NCBI GenBank assembly: GCA_964563925.1 | Contig: CAZLZD010000011.1 | Span: forward strand, 29,589 to 93,588 | Direction: 5' to 3' | Length of the DNA stretch: 64,000 nucleotides | Source: JAUILA01 sp964563925 | GTDB lineage: Bacteria; Bacteroidota; Bacteroidia; Cytophagales; Cyclobacteriaceae | Part shown: positions 1 to 8,113 of the stretch, piece by piece | How the letters are laid out: each line of letters opens with the position of its first letter | Numbering within the stretch: position 1 is the stretch's first letter | Made by a program: the position numbers and the translations under genes | Notes under the pieces: model-generated | Databases searched by the model: none | Seen by the model: the letters and a program-made list of their open reading frames with translations, nothing else | Told to the model about the DNA's origin: nothing

Positions 1-158
1 ACCTGCTTGTTCATTATGAAAACATCCATGCGTTTGATGTGATCCCGCTTGGAGGTATTCTTCTGATGACGGGAGAAGACGGATTGTGCCAGTATGATTA
101 TTCTGATCCGGAGAATATCAAACTGCTGAGTAAAATATCTGTGAATGCTTCTCTCTGA
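1..158 (+). CDS. LVIVD-repeat-like protein, C-terminal end only
   Basis: This open frame enters from the left edge and stops with TGA at 156-158. About 51 residues remain. They contain DVIPLGGILLMTGEDG followed by a QYDYSDPENIKLLSKI-type ending. From memory, this is how Bacteroidota LVIVD-repeat (beta-propeller-like, usually secreted) proteins end. The stop overlaps the next start (TGATG), so the two genes are probably translated together. The catalytic or binding role is unknown, and the start lies outside the window. The family call rests on a short tail and is moderately sure. Confidence 0.6.
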   Translation, partial: LLVHYENIHAFDVIPLGGILLMTGEDGLCQYDYSDPENIKLLSKISVNASL

Positions 159-763
159 TGATATCTAAATGCTTTCATGCAGGCATAGTGGCCCTGGGAA
201 TCACATTATTCTCTTATTCTGCATTAATGGCCCAGGCCACCACTATGTCTGATGACGTTTCCTTTTCCCATAAACAATGGTTTCACCAGATCGAGTCCGG
301 GTTTATTTCCGGGAACGAGGACATCGGAGAAGGTACTTCGTTGTCGTTGGCCGTCGTGAACGGTCTTCGGATTTCTGACCACATGGCGGTCGGCGTCGGT
401 GCAGGGTGGGACCGCTACGACCGGCTCAATGTTTTTCCGGTCTTCGCGCGTACAATCGGCTTATTAAAGCCTGAAGGGCACACTCCCTATGCATTTCTTG
501 ACCTGGGCTACGCCTGGGTGCACGAACGAAACTTGCCTGATTATATCGAGGTGGAGCGTATGGAGGGCGGACTGATGTTCCAGTCAGGACTTGGTTACAT
601 GTTTGAAGGGAATGGCTGGAGAATCAATATATTCGCAGGACTGAAAATCCAGAAAACGAAGCTGGAATATCTCTTTGAGGATCAGTGGTGGTACAGCTCT
701 CCGATGTTTTCAGAAGAGCGGACGCGCAAGCGTTTCAGCGCCGGACTTAGTTTCCTTTTTTAA
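158..763 (+). CDS. small outer-membrane beta-barrel-like protein
   Basis: The 201-residue product starts with an apparent Sec signal peptide (hydrophobic residues 8-24, cleavage near MAQA). The rest has alternating hydrophobic/aromatic strands, glycine-rich turns and a terminal phenylalanine (GLSFLF), as in small outer-membrane barrels of the OmpW/porin-like kind. No enzyme motif is visible. ATG at 158 overlaps the upstream stop by one base, so it is likely co-expressed with the LVIVD protein. Its 3' end overlaps the convergent GMC oxidoreductase gene by 4 bases. The barrel reading is inferred from composition and the C-terminal residue; the substrate is unknown. Confidence 0.6.
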   Translation: MISKCFHAGIVALGITLFSYSALMAQATTMSDDVSFSHKQWFHQIESGFISGNEDIGEGTSLSLAVVNGLRISDHMAVGVGAGWDRYDRLNVFPVFARTIGLLKPEGHTPYAFLDLGYAWVHERNLPDYIEVERMEGGLMFQSGLGYMFEGNGWRINIFAGLKIQKTKLEYLFEDQWWYSSPMFSEERTRKRFSAGLSFLF

Positions 764-2457
764 ATTTTATCGATATTGTCTGCTGCATAATTAGCCGCCC
801 GGGCCGTAAAGGCCATATAGGTGAGCGATGGATTCTGAGTGGAGGTTGAGGTCATGCAGGCACCATCGGTCACAAATACATTCGGACACGCATGAAGCTG
901 GTTCCATTCATTAAGCAGTGAAGTAGCTGGATCTGAGCCCATGCGCACCCCACCCATTTCATGAATATCAAGTCCGGGTGCCTGTTCGGTATCAATCGTC
1001 TGAATATCTGTAAATCCTGCCTTGCTGAACATTTCCTGAAACTCCCTGAAGAAGTCGAGCAGCATCTTCTCTTCATTCTCCCCATAGTTTACATTGATCC
1101 GGAGTTTAGGCATTTTCCACTCATCCAGGTCATCTTCGGCCAGTGAGACGCGGTTGGATTCCACGGGGATCGTTTCACCCATCATTCGTGCTCCGATGCG
1201 CCACGGTCCATACGAGGGGTTCAGCAACTGATCTTTGAGGGGTTGTCCAAAACCATCCGTATCGGTATCATAGGTGCGGCTGGCACCAAAGCTTACGGCA
1301 TATCCGCGTAGAAAGTCGGTCTCCTGCGCCCGGAGATTCCTGAACCGGGGCATCAGTGCACCATTGGGTCTTCTCCCCTGGGTATATTTATCGGAGAATC
1401 CCTCGTGAATGGCAGTTACCACCCCCCGGTAATTATGAAAAGCAACAAATTTCCCAAGCAGCCCATTGTCATTGCCCAGGCCTTCAGGAAATCGTTCCGA
1501 TTTGGAATTTAGCAGGATCAGGTTGGTATTGAGTGCGCCGGCATTCACAAAAATAATTTTGGCCTGATACTCCCGCTCTTCCCTGGTCTTTGCATCTATG
1601 ACTCTCACCCCGGAGGCCTTACCCGAAGTCGGATCATACGTGATGGAATGAACAACAGAGTCGGGTCTGAGGGTCATATTTCCCGTGCGTTCTGCCCACG
1701 GAAGCGTGGCTGAATTGCTGCTGAAGTAGCCTCCAAACGGGCAGCCGCGCTGGCACAGGTTCCTGTACTGGCACATTGTGCGTCCCTGTTTGGCATAATA
1801 TTCCTGGTTCCCCGTGATGTGGGCACAGCGGCCAATGATAACATGCCGGTTCCCGCCGTATTCCTTTTGGACCACATCACTGAAATGCTTTTCAACGCAG
1901 GTCATTTCCATGGGAGGAAGAAACTCACCATCAGGTAATTCTTCAAGTCCGTCTTTATTCCCTGAGATACCGGCAAATTTCTCAACGTGGCTGTACCAGG
2001 GGGCCAGGTCTTCATAACTTACCGGCCATGGAACAGCAAACCCGTCGCGTGCAGGCCCTTCAAAATCAAACCGGCTCCAGCGCTGGGTCTGACGAGCCCA
2101 TAACAAGGATTTTCCTCCTGTCTGATAGCCTCTGATCCAGTCAAAGGGAGCCTCCTGTATGTAGGGATGTTCATTGTCCCTTACAAAGAAGTGGGCTGCA
2201 TCTTCACGGAAAGCATAGCACCGGCCGACTACCGGATTTTCCTTTAAAACTTCCTCCGGCATCCGGCCCCTGTGGGGGAATTCCCAGGGCATCATATTAG
2301 TGGTAGGATAATCCCGAAGGTGTTTCACTTCCGGTCCGCGCTCTAAGACAAGGGTCTTGAGACCGCGGTCACACAGTTCTTTCGCTGCCCAGCCTCCGCT
2401 CATTCCTGAACCGATCACTATGGCATCAAAGCTTGTTTGTTCGTTTTCCTGGGGCAT
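760..2457 (-). CDS. GMC-family FAD oxidoreductase (gluconate 2-dehydrogenase large-subunit type)
   Basis: This is a 565-residue flavoprotein. The FAD-binding dinucleotide fold is at the N-terminus (IVIGSGMSGG, about residues 14-23, with an acidic residue ending strand 2 near LVLERG). Four cysteines near residues 228-240 (CQYRNLCQRGCPFGG) are typical of this bacterial subgroup. The C-terminal GMC domain carries HEMGG and the closing NPSLTYMAF segment. The family oxidises sugars or other alcohols. The upstream gene, 2 bases away on the same strand, encodes the small subunit, so the pair should form a periplasmic dehydrogenase. The large subunit has no signal peptide of its own and may be exported with its partner. 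No cytochrome c subunit lies nearby. The substrate cannot be read from the sequence. Confidence 0.88.
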   Translation of the reverse strand: MPQENEQTSFDAIVIGSGMSGGWAAKELCDRGLKTLVLERGPEVKHLRDYPTTNMMPWEFPHRGRMPEEVLKENPVVGRCYAFREDAAHFFVRDNEHPYIQEAPFDWIRGYQTGGKSLLWARQTQRWSRFDFEGPARDGFAVPWPVSYEDLAPWYSHVEKFAGISGNKDGLEELPDGEFLPPMEMTCVEKHFSDVVQKEYGGNRHVIIGRCAHITGNQEYYAKQGRTMCQYRNLCQRGCPFGGYFSSNSATLPWAERTGNMTLRPDSVVHSITYDPTSGKASGVRVIDAKTREEREYQAKIIFVNAGALNTNLILLNSKSERFPEGLGNDNGLLGKFVAFHNYRGVVTAIHEGFSDKYTQGRRPNGALMPRFRNLRAQETDFLRGYAVSFGASRTYDTDTDGFGQPLKDQLLNPSYGPWRIGARMMGETIPVESNRVSLAEDDLDEWKMPKLRINVNYGENEEKMLLDFFREFQEMFSKAGFTDIQTIDTEQAPGLDIHEMGGVRMGSDPATSLLNEWNQLHACPNVFVTDGACMTSTSTQNPSLTYMAFTARAANYAADNIDKI

Positions 2458-2459
2458 GG

Positions 2460-3050
2460 TCAGGCGTTAATATTTACAGGTTTACCGGGGTCAATGGACA
2501 GGCACCCGCTGAAAGATCCGGGCACCAGGGAATAAGGCATCTGTTCTGTCATGATATAGCGTGATTGCATATATCCGGTAATCGTCCACCATTTGGCTTG
2601 TCCGAGGAAATACCGTACCTCTTCAGGGGAAAAGAGCAGGTTGCCCTCTGCATCGGAAGGGATATCCGTAATTTCAACCTCCGCAATCTGAGCAAGCATT
2701 ACAGGCCGGTCTTTTTCCTCGATTTTTCCGAAGGAACGGTCCCCCAGTGCAGTCACTAAGTGGTCAAAACCCCGTAAACCCTTCATAAATTTGTCCTGGT
2801 CGTCCGGACCCAGGCAATCATCAGCCATGACCCAAACAAATTTATCGGCTTCCAGCGATCGGGCACCGGGCAGCTCACCCTCAGGAATAATTGCACCAAC
2901 GATATCGGCGAGCAAATCCTCTTCACCTGTTGTGACATTCAAATTATTCAGGGCAATCGGCACCCTTTCTTCTCCGAGCGAGCAGGCTTGTAATAAAGTA
3001 ATCCCTGCACCAGCTGCGGCCATTTGCCTTAATGCGGTTCTTCGATCCAT
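2460..3050 (-). CDS. gluconate 2-dehydrogenase subunit 3 family protein
   Basis: The 196-residue product begins MDRRTALRQM with a hydrophobic stretch and LLQAC. This is both a twin-arginine-like signal and a possible lipobox, so export as a folded, perhaps lipid-anchored, subunit is likely. I chose ATG at 3050 because the only longer option is a TTG at 3083 that would put 11 polar residues before the signal. The family is the small subunit of membrane-associated FAD dehydrogenases. It lies 2 bases upstream of the GMC subunit, so the two form an operon. The role is probably a Tat escort and anchor for the flavoprotein. Confidence 0.82.
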   Translation of the reverse strand: MDRRTALRQMAAAGAGITLLQACSLGEERVPIALNNLNVTTGEEDLLADIVGAIIPEGELPGARSLEADKFVWVMADDCLGPDDQDKFMKGLRGFDHLVTALGDRSFGKIEEKDRPVMLAQIAEVEITDIPSDAEGNLLFSPEEVRYFLGQAKWWTITGYMQSRYIMTEQMPYSLVPGSFSGCLSIDPGKPVNINA

Positions 3051-3221
3051 GGTTATGCCATCGTGTGGGTCATATAATTTCAATAAGGTGATTTTCTCAA
3101 AAAATAAAAAGCGAAACCCCTGATTTCATGTTACCGGTAAAATATGCCAGCCAGTGGCATGCGGACCTGGTTTTTTTAAGAGCGGGAAATTCGCGATATT
3201 GTAGGGAACAACCTGTTCGGT

Positions 3222-3692
3222 ATGAGTCAATTATACTTCCTGATGCCGCTTTTAGCAGCGTTCCTCATCCCGGGAGTACCTGTTCGTGCACAGGATCAGG
3301 AGGGAAAGGAAATTGAGGATATGCTGCATGCATATTATACTACCATGTCGGAACGAGACTGGGAAGCATACCGTGCGTATTTTATTGATTCTGCAATTCT
3401 TGTTACTATATGGCAACCCGCGGGGCAAGACGAAGAAACTCTTTTTCACTCAACCATTGACGCGTTTATTCGTAAAACTCCCCAGGGTCCGGATAGCCAG
3501 CCTGTCTTTGAGGAAAAGATGACCCGGTCTCAAATTGAAGTTCACGGGAGGCTGGCAGTGGCATGGGCTGACTATGAGGCGAAGTTCGGGACGCAGGAAA
3601 ACCTTACGGAATGGGTTGGGAAAGATTTGTTTACCCTGATCAAAATTCAGAATACCTGGAAAATTGTCTCACTCACCTATATGTCAGATTAG
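3222..3692 (+). CDS. secreted SnoaL/NTF2-like (DUF4440-type) protein
   Basis: This 156-residue protein has a signal peptide (residues 1-23, ending VRAQD). A compact alpha+beta domain follows, with the sequence flow of the NTF2-like fold: an N-terminal helix with YYTTMSERDWEAYRAYF, then strands WADYEAKFG and TLIKIQNTWKIVSL. Such proteins are small ligand-binding or enzyme-like modules, and many have no known role. It is a single gene divergent from the GMC operon. The fold assignment is fairly good; no function can be given. Confidence 0.65.
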   Translation: MSQLYFLMPLLAAFLIPGVPVRAQDQEGKEIEDMLHAYYTTMSERDWEAYRAYFIDSAILVTIWQPAGQDEETLFHSTIDAFIRKTPQGPDSQPVFEEKMTRSQIEVHGRLAVAWADYEAKFGTQENLTEWVGKDLFTLIKIQNTWKIVSLTYMSD

Positions 3693-3731
3693 AAGATCCC
3701 GGGCTGATCAAACTTGAATAAAACACACATT

Positions 3732-4196
3732 ATGAATAAACTTGAATTTAAAAAGGAAATTCTGAATCAGGCCAAGCAGAAGCACCTTTCAGTAATTAAT
3801 GACCTTCGAAGTGAAATAAATGCCATACGGGAGAGCGAATCCGATAATAATGCCGACGGACAGGCAGATCTTGAGGAAATGTCACAGGACGTGATGGCCG
3901 ACTCCCGGCGTGAAACCATAGCCAGGGAGCTTGACTTTGCGCAGGATGAATTGAATTTGCTGAATCGCCTCGTAATACAGGAGCCTCTTCATGATGAAGT
4001 AACCCTGGGCTCGGTGGTGGAAACTAATAAACTAACGTTTTACGTAAGTGCAAGCATTGAGGAATTTGAGGCGAACGGGAAGCGCATCTTTGGAATATCT
4101 ACCAAGGCGCCAATTTACGAAGTCATGAAAGGTCTGAAAAAAGGAGATGACTTTGAAATGAGAAAGCAGCACTACAAGATAAAGGATGTATTTTAA
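3732..4196 (+). CDS. Gre-like transcription elongation factor
   Basis: The 154-residue protein has the two-part layout of GreA/GreB. An N-terminal helical hairpin (residues 1-85) has an acidic stretch around ESESDNNADGQADLEE. A C-terminal FKBP-like domain has LGSVVETN and the ISTKAPIYEVMKGLKKGD segment, which resembles the Gre signature around SPxxxALxGKxxGD. Gre factors enter the RNA polymerase secondary channel and stimulate cleavage of backtracked RNA. The acidic tip is not a clean match to the usual DxxE, so cleavage activity is uncertain. ATG 3732 is preferred over a TTG at 3714. A bidirectional hairpin lies downstream. Confidence 0.62.
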   Translation: MNKLEFKKEILNQAKQKHLSVINDLRSEINAIRESESDNNADGQADLEEMSQDVMADSRRETIARELDFAQDELNLLNRLVIQEPLHDEVTLGSVVETNKLTFYVSASIEEFEANGKRIFGISTKAPIYEVMKGLKKGDDFEMRKQHYKIKDVF

Positions 4197-4212
4197 CACT
4201 ACAGTACAAATA

Positions 4213-4245
4213 AAAAAACCCTGCAACTATTACGCTGCAGGGTTT
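4213..4245. terminator. bidirectional hairpin terminator
   Basis: A 10-base stem (4216-4225 with 4236-4245, AAACCCTGCA/TGCAGGGTTT) closes a 10-base loop. On the minus strand it is followed by a run of seven U, so it is strong for the His/Tyr-rich gene that ends at 4284. It is weaker for the Gre-like gene on the plus strand. Confidence 0.8.
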
Positions 4246-4283
4246 ACCAACTTCACAATCCTACTCACAAAAAAATAGTCAGG

Positions 4284-5300
4284 TCAATTTCCTCTGCCAC
4301 GTCCGCGTGATTGTGAGGACTTTCCGCGGCCGTTTGACTTTTCTGAGCTTTTCCGCTCATATTGCTGGCGTCCGCTGCGCTCGGTCTGTTGTCCCGAACG
4401 GTTGTATTGCTGACGCGTATTTTTGTCATTCTGCGGACGGGAATTCTGTTGCATTTGCTGGCGCCCGCTACGTGTATCGGTTCCTTGCCTGTATTGCTGG
4501 CGTCCGCCCTGACTACCGTACTCCTGACGCCCGCTTTGGTTTTGACTACCGTATTGCTGACGACCGCTTTGGTTTTGACTACCGTATTGCTGACGACCGC
4601 TTTGACTACCGTACTGCTGGCGTGAATTCCGGTCAGCCTCTGGCCTACGTTGTCCATCCGAATACTTCGCATTCACAGGTGTCGCATTGCTGCTTCGCCG
4701 GGTAGGGTACCGGTCTTCCAACCGTATCCTGTAAGGATTTTTGCCATCCTGCTGGCTGTATTGCGGTTTATGGCTCCCTTTCTTATACTGTTTGTAGTGT
4801 TTGGAGGGACCATTGTTATAAATAATGGTGGTATTATTATACCTGGGATACGTACGGTAATGACCATACACATAAGTCACCGGCCTTGGACGGTAGATTA
4901 CATGATTATGACCCCAGTGATTATGGCTGTGACAAATATTGTAATAGGTATTATAGTAATATTCATGATATCCACAGAAATCACCGCACACGTGGCCGGC
5001 CAATGGATAATGATTATACCGGTTCACCACCCGGTAATGACCGTGGTCATTAAAGTTAACTTCAAGGAAGGTATTCCCGCGTTGTAAAAGCACGTTGAAC
5101 GAATAGTATCCGCCTCCGTGGTACACACGGTTTGCATGCACCCAGTCATAATTGTAGAAGCGATCATATACAGTATGGGTGACGTAATCCGGCACGCCCC
5201 AACTGTGTTCAATCCCGAATGATGCTACAAAATGCTGTGCCTCTGACCTGGTGACCAGGCCACCCAACAGCAATGCGGAAATAATCAGTAACTTTTTCAT
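4284..5300 (-). CDS. secreted His/Tyr/Asn-rich protein with RQQYGSQ repeats
   Basis: This is a 338-residue protein with a signal peptide (residues 1-21, ending SEAQ). Residues 22-165 are very rich in His, Tyr and Asn, with clusters such as YHEYYYNTYYNICHSHNHWGHNH and two cysteines (GHVCGDFCGYH) that could bind metal or form a disulfide. Residues 165-338 are disordered, basic and glutamine-rich, with repeated GRQQYGSQ units and an Arg/Gly tail. No enzyme motif is seen. Similar proteins occur in Cytophagales, but I know of no tested function. The sequence suggests a periplasmic or surface metal-binding or matrix protein, which is inference. The repeat part is encoded by near-identical 33-base units. 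Confidence 0.7.
   Translation of the reverse strand: MKKLLIISALLLGGLVTRSEAQHFVASFGIEHSWGVPDYVTHTVYDRFYNYDWVHANRVYHGGGYYSFNVLLQRGNTFLEVNFNDHGHYRVVNRYNHYPLAGHVCGDFCGYHEYYYNTYYNICHSHNHWGHNHVIYRPRPVTYVYGHYRTYPRYNNTTIIYNNGPSKHYKQYKKGSHKPQYSQQDGKNPYRIRLEDRYPTRRSSNATPVNAKYSDGQRRPEADRNSRQQYGSQSGRQQYGSQNQSGRQQYGSQNQSGRQEYGSQGGRQQYRQGTDTRSGRQQMQQNSRPQNDKNTRQQYNRSGQQTERSGRQQYERKSSEKSNGRGKSSQSRGRGRGN
4511..4617. repeat. 33-base tandem coding repeats
   Basis: Units begin with GACTACCGTA at 4511, 4544, 4577 and 4604. The first two are 33 bases, the third is a 27-base shortened form and the fourth diverges. The second and third units are identical over their shared length. They encode the GRQQYGSQNQS repeats of the secreted protein on the minus strand. 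All changes keep the frame, so copy number can vary without breaking the gene. Confidence 0.85.
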
Positions 5301-5484
5301 GACCCTGTTTTTAATGTTTACACCATGAAATAATCAATTGGTGTGCCAAAAATTGTAAATGCCCCCTATCACCCTGATAACGTGCATTTTATTCTCCTTT
5401 CAGGCATAGAAAAAGGGCTGAAAAATTAAATTTCAATAACGCATTAATTGAATTTTATTTAAATTCGACGTCTATCAAAAGGCT

Positions 5485-5952
5485 ATGGAAAAAGTAATCA
5501 TTGGAAGCTTCAAGGAATTTCAGCAATACGAAGGGAAAGAAATAGGTGTCTCCCCCTATCTGACCATTCAGCAGGATCAGGTAAATCAGTTCGCCGATGC
5601 CACCAGGGACCACCAGTGGATTCATACCGATCCCAAACGGGCAAAGGAAGAAGGCCCGTTCGGCGGGACGATTGCCCACGGATATCTGACGCTCTCGCTT
5701 GCGCCTTATCTCTGGCAGCAAATCACAGAAATCCGTAACCTGAAAATGATGATCAACTACGGGATTGAAAAGTTGAAGTTTAATGTACCGGTTATGGTCG
5801 GAGACGAGGTTCGCTTAAGGGCTTATCTTGAGCAAATAGCCGATCTGCGCGGGGTCACCAAGGCCCAATTACGTATCACCCTTGAGATCAAAGACAAACC
5901 AAAGCCGGCTTATGTGGCCAGCCTGATTTTTCTTTATCATTTTGAATCATAG
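5485..5952 (+). CDS. MaoC-family (R)-specific enoyl-CoA hydratase-like protein
   Basis: The 155-residue single hot-dog protein has the hydratase 2 motif. Asp42 and His47 in TRDHQWIH have the same five-residue spacing as the catalytic Asp/His of PhaJ-type hydratases. The following GPFGGTIAHGYLTLSL is the conserved MaoC segment. It should hydrate trans-2-enoyl-CoA to (R)-3-hydroxyacyl-CoA in the cytoplasm. It stands alone and converges on a lipoprotein gene with a 16-base 3' overlap. No polyhydroxyalkanoate genes are nearby, so the pathway is open. Confidence 0.85.
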   Translation: MEKVIIGSFKEFQQYEGKEIGVSPYLTIQQDQVNQFADATRDHQWIHTDPKRAKEEGPFGGTIAHGYLTLSLAPYLWQQITEIRNLKMMINYGIEKLKFNVPVMVGDEVRLRAYLEQIADLRGVTKAQLRITLEIKDKPKPAYVASLIFLYHFES

Positions 5953-6512
5953 AGAATCTCGGAGGTGACACGGAGTTTCACCGTATCTTTCAGTACCATT
6001 TTCTGGGAGCCGGTAACCTCGTAGCGATGGAGCATGGTCTTGTCCCCTCTTTCCTGGAAATACATTGCCAGCTCGCGGTCTGAGCCATAGACCGGGTTCG
6101 ATTCCCGGATCCGGGCCTGAACGGACCGCAAATCATCTCGGTCAAATTCAACTTTCAGATAACGAACCACTCTCTTTTCAGGTTCTTTTGGGGTGTAGGT
6201 TATACTCCGGCCGTTCGTGGTCTCCTCATGTTCCACTGTATAGGCACCCCGAAGTTCCGGTTTGTTGATACCTGCTTTTTTAAATACACTTAATTCATAT
6301 AACCAGCGGGTGCTGTCGCCTGGTTCGAGGTAACTCGAGTCAGTCTTTCCATTCACCATGCTGTTCTTCTGAATGGGGTAAGAGGAAAGCTTAAGTGCCT
6401 CATATTGTGCATTGACCAGACTGTCAACGTCGTAATAGGCCTCCACCTCAACAGGTTCCAGGTCCGCGCAACCTGTTACCAGGAAGATCAAAAACATCGT
6501 GAAAAATCTCAT
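5937..6512 (-). CDS. uncharacterised lipoprotein
   Basis: The 191-residue product begins MRFFTMFLIFLVTGC, a clear lipobox with Cys15 as the lipidated residue. The mature part is a mixed alpha/beta sequence without a recognised domain (phrases such as YEALKLSSYPIQ and VRYLKVEFDRDD). Its ATG overlaps the gpmI stop (ATGA), so it is translated from the same message as gpmI. That link to glycolysis may be only organisational. I do not recognise the family. Confidence 0.65.
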   Translation of the reverse strand: MRFFTMFLIFLVTGCADLEPVEVEAYYDVDSLVNAQYEALKLSSYPIQKNSMVNGKTDSSYLEPGDSTRWLYELSVFKKAGINKPELRGAYTVEHEETTNGRSITYTPKEPEKRVVRYLKVEFDRDDLRSVQARIRESNPVYGSDRELAMYFQERGDKTMLHRYEVTGSQKMVLKDTVKLRVTSEILYDSK

Positions 6513-8032
6513 GAAACGAGTACTTTACCTGTCATTTCGGTCGGAACCTCTATTCCCATAAGCGTAAGTATCGTTGGGGCAAGGTCTCCAAGTTTCCCGT
6601 TCTCAATTTTCCCCCGATAATCCCGGTCTACAAGGATGCAGGGAACCAGGTTAGTCGTATGCGCAGTATTCGGAGATCCGTCAGGATTAACCATAATGTC
6701 AGAGTTACCATGATCTGCAATAATAATGGTCGCATAGCCATGAACTAGGGCACTTTCGGTGACTGCCTCTGCACACTGATCAACGGTCTCGCATGCTTTT
6801 ACCGCTGCCTCAAAAACCCCGGTATGACCGACCATATCCGGATTGGCAAAGTTGAGACAGATAAAATCAGGTTCCTCACTGACCAGCTCCGGAATGATCT
6901 TGTCGCGAATCTCAGCCGCACTCATTTCAGGCTGAAGATCATAGGTGGCCACCTTGGGAGAGGGGCACAGTATCCGTTTCTCACCGTCAAAAGGATTTTC
7001 ACGCCCACCTGAAAAAAAGAAAGTCACATGCGGATATTTTTCTGTTTCCGCAATGCGGATTTGTTTCTTGCCATTCCTCTCCAACACCTCCCCCAGGGTA
7101 TTGGTCAGGTTATCTTTCTCAAAAATAACCTTCACCCCCGTGAAGTTTTCATCATACCTCGCCATGGTCACATAATATAAGTCGAGCGGCTTCATATCCT
7201 GCTCGGGGAATTCCTGCTGTGTCAGGGCCATTGTGATCTGACGGCCACGGTCGGTCCGGAAATTAAAACAGATTACCACATCCCCTTCCTGAATGGTCGC
7301 AAGCGGCTCATCATTTTCATTTACATGCACAATCGGTTTGATGAATTCATCCGTCACCCCGTCATCGTATGATTGCCGGACCGCCTCCAGGATATCCATG
7401 GATTTTTTACCATCCCCATGCACAAGAAGATCGTAGGCCAGTTTGACCCGTTCCCATCGCTTGTCCCTGTCCATGGCATAATATCGGCCGATCACCGAGG
7501 CAATTTGCCCGGTTGTATCATTCATATGGTCCTGTAGTTCCTCCAGGAAGATTTTCCCGCTTTTCGGATCGGTATCCCTGCCGTCGGTGAATGCGTGGAC
7601 GTATACTTTGGATAACCCCGCCTTGTCAGCCACGCTGCACAATCCTTTGACATGACCGATGTGGGAATGGACTCCCCCATCAGAAACCAGTCCGATCAGG
7701 TGCAGGTTCACGTCTTCTTTCTTTGCGTGTTCGATGGCCGCCTGGAGCACGTCATTATCCTCTATGGTGTGCGTATCAAAAGCCGTATTGATTTTCACCA
7801 GGTCCTGGTAAACCACCCTCCCGGCGCCGATGTTCATGTGACCCACTTCCGAATTGCCCATTTGACCTTCGGGCAATCCTACGGCAAGTCCGGATGCCTC
7901 CAGATGGCTGTGCGCATAAAGGCCGGGTAACGAATCCATAAATGGCGTGTGGGCCTGGGCAATGGCTGAAACCTCCGGGTCATTGCCAAGTCCCCAACCA
8001 TCCAGGATCATGAGTAGTACTTTTTTCTTCAT
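6509..8032 (-). CDS. gpmI: 2,3-bisphosphoglycerate-independent phosphoglycerate mutase
   Basis: The 507-residue enzyme interconverts 3- and 2-phosphoglycerate using two Mn ions. The metal motif DGWG is at residues 11-14. The phosphorylated serine is Ser61 in MGNSEVGHMNIGAGR. The C-terminal metal site has ADHGNSD, and HTTNLVPC follows. Length is normal for GpmI. ATG 8032 is chosen (MKKKVLLMILDGWG) although the frame stays open 24 bases further upstream. It is followed with a 4-base overlap by a lipoprotein gene. Confidence 0.96.
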   Translation of the reverse strand: MKKKVLLMILDGWGLGNDPEVSAIAQAHTPFMDSLPGLYAHSHLEASGLAVGLPEGQMGNSEVGHMNIGAGRVVYQDLVKINTAFDTHTIEDNDVLQAAIEHAKKEDVNLHLIGLVSDGGVHSHIGHVKGLCSVADKAGLSKVYVHAFTDGRDTDPKSGKIFLEELQDHMNDTTGQIASVIGRYYAMDRDKRWERVKLAYDLLVHGDGKKSMDILEAVRQSYDDGVTDEFIKPIVHVNENDEPLATIQEGDVVICFNFRTDRGRQITMALTQQEFPEQDMKPLDLYYVTMARYDENFTGVKVIFEKDNLTNTLGEVLERNGKKQIRIAETEKYPHVTFFFSGGRENPFDGEKRILCPSPKVATYDLQPEMSAAEIRDKIIPELVSEEPDFICLNFANPDMVGHTGVFEAAVKACETVDQCAEAVTESALVHGYATIIIADHGNSDIMVNPDGSPNTAHTTNLVPCILVDRDYRGKIENGKLGDLAPTILTLMGIEVPTEMTGKVLVS

Positions 8033-8078
8033 AGGACCGAATCTTGTTCCTCTCAAAATTCGGCAATTTCCACTAGTA

Positions 8079-8105
8079 ATAAAAAAGCCGGATGAATCAT
8101 CCGGC
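8079..8105 (-). terminator. rho-independent terminator after the DUF3857 pair
   Basis: The stem GCCGGATGA (8087-8095) pairs with TCATCCGGC (8097-8105). Realistically 6-7 pairs form around a small loop. On the minus strand it is followed by a U run (A run 8081-8086 on the plus strand). It lies 8 bases past the stop of the downstream DUF3857 gene. Confidence 0.8.
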
Positions 8106-8113
8106 CTAATAGT

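Noticed and set aside
4511..4617. possible CRISPR-like repeats
   Set aside because: The units are contiguous coding repeats with no distinct spacers.
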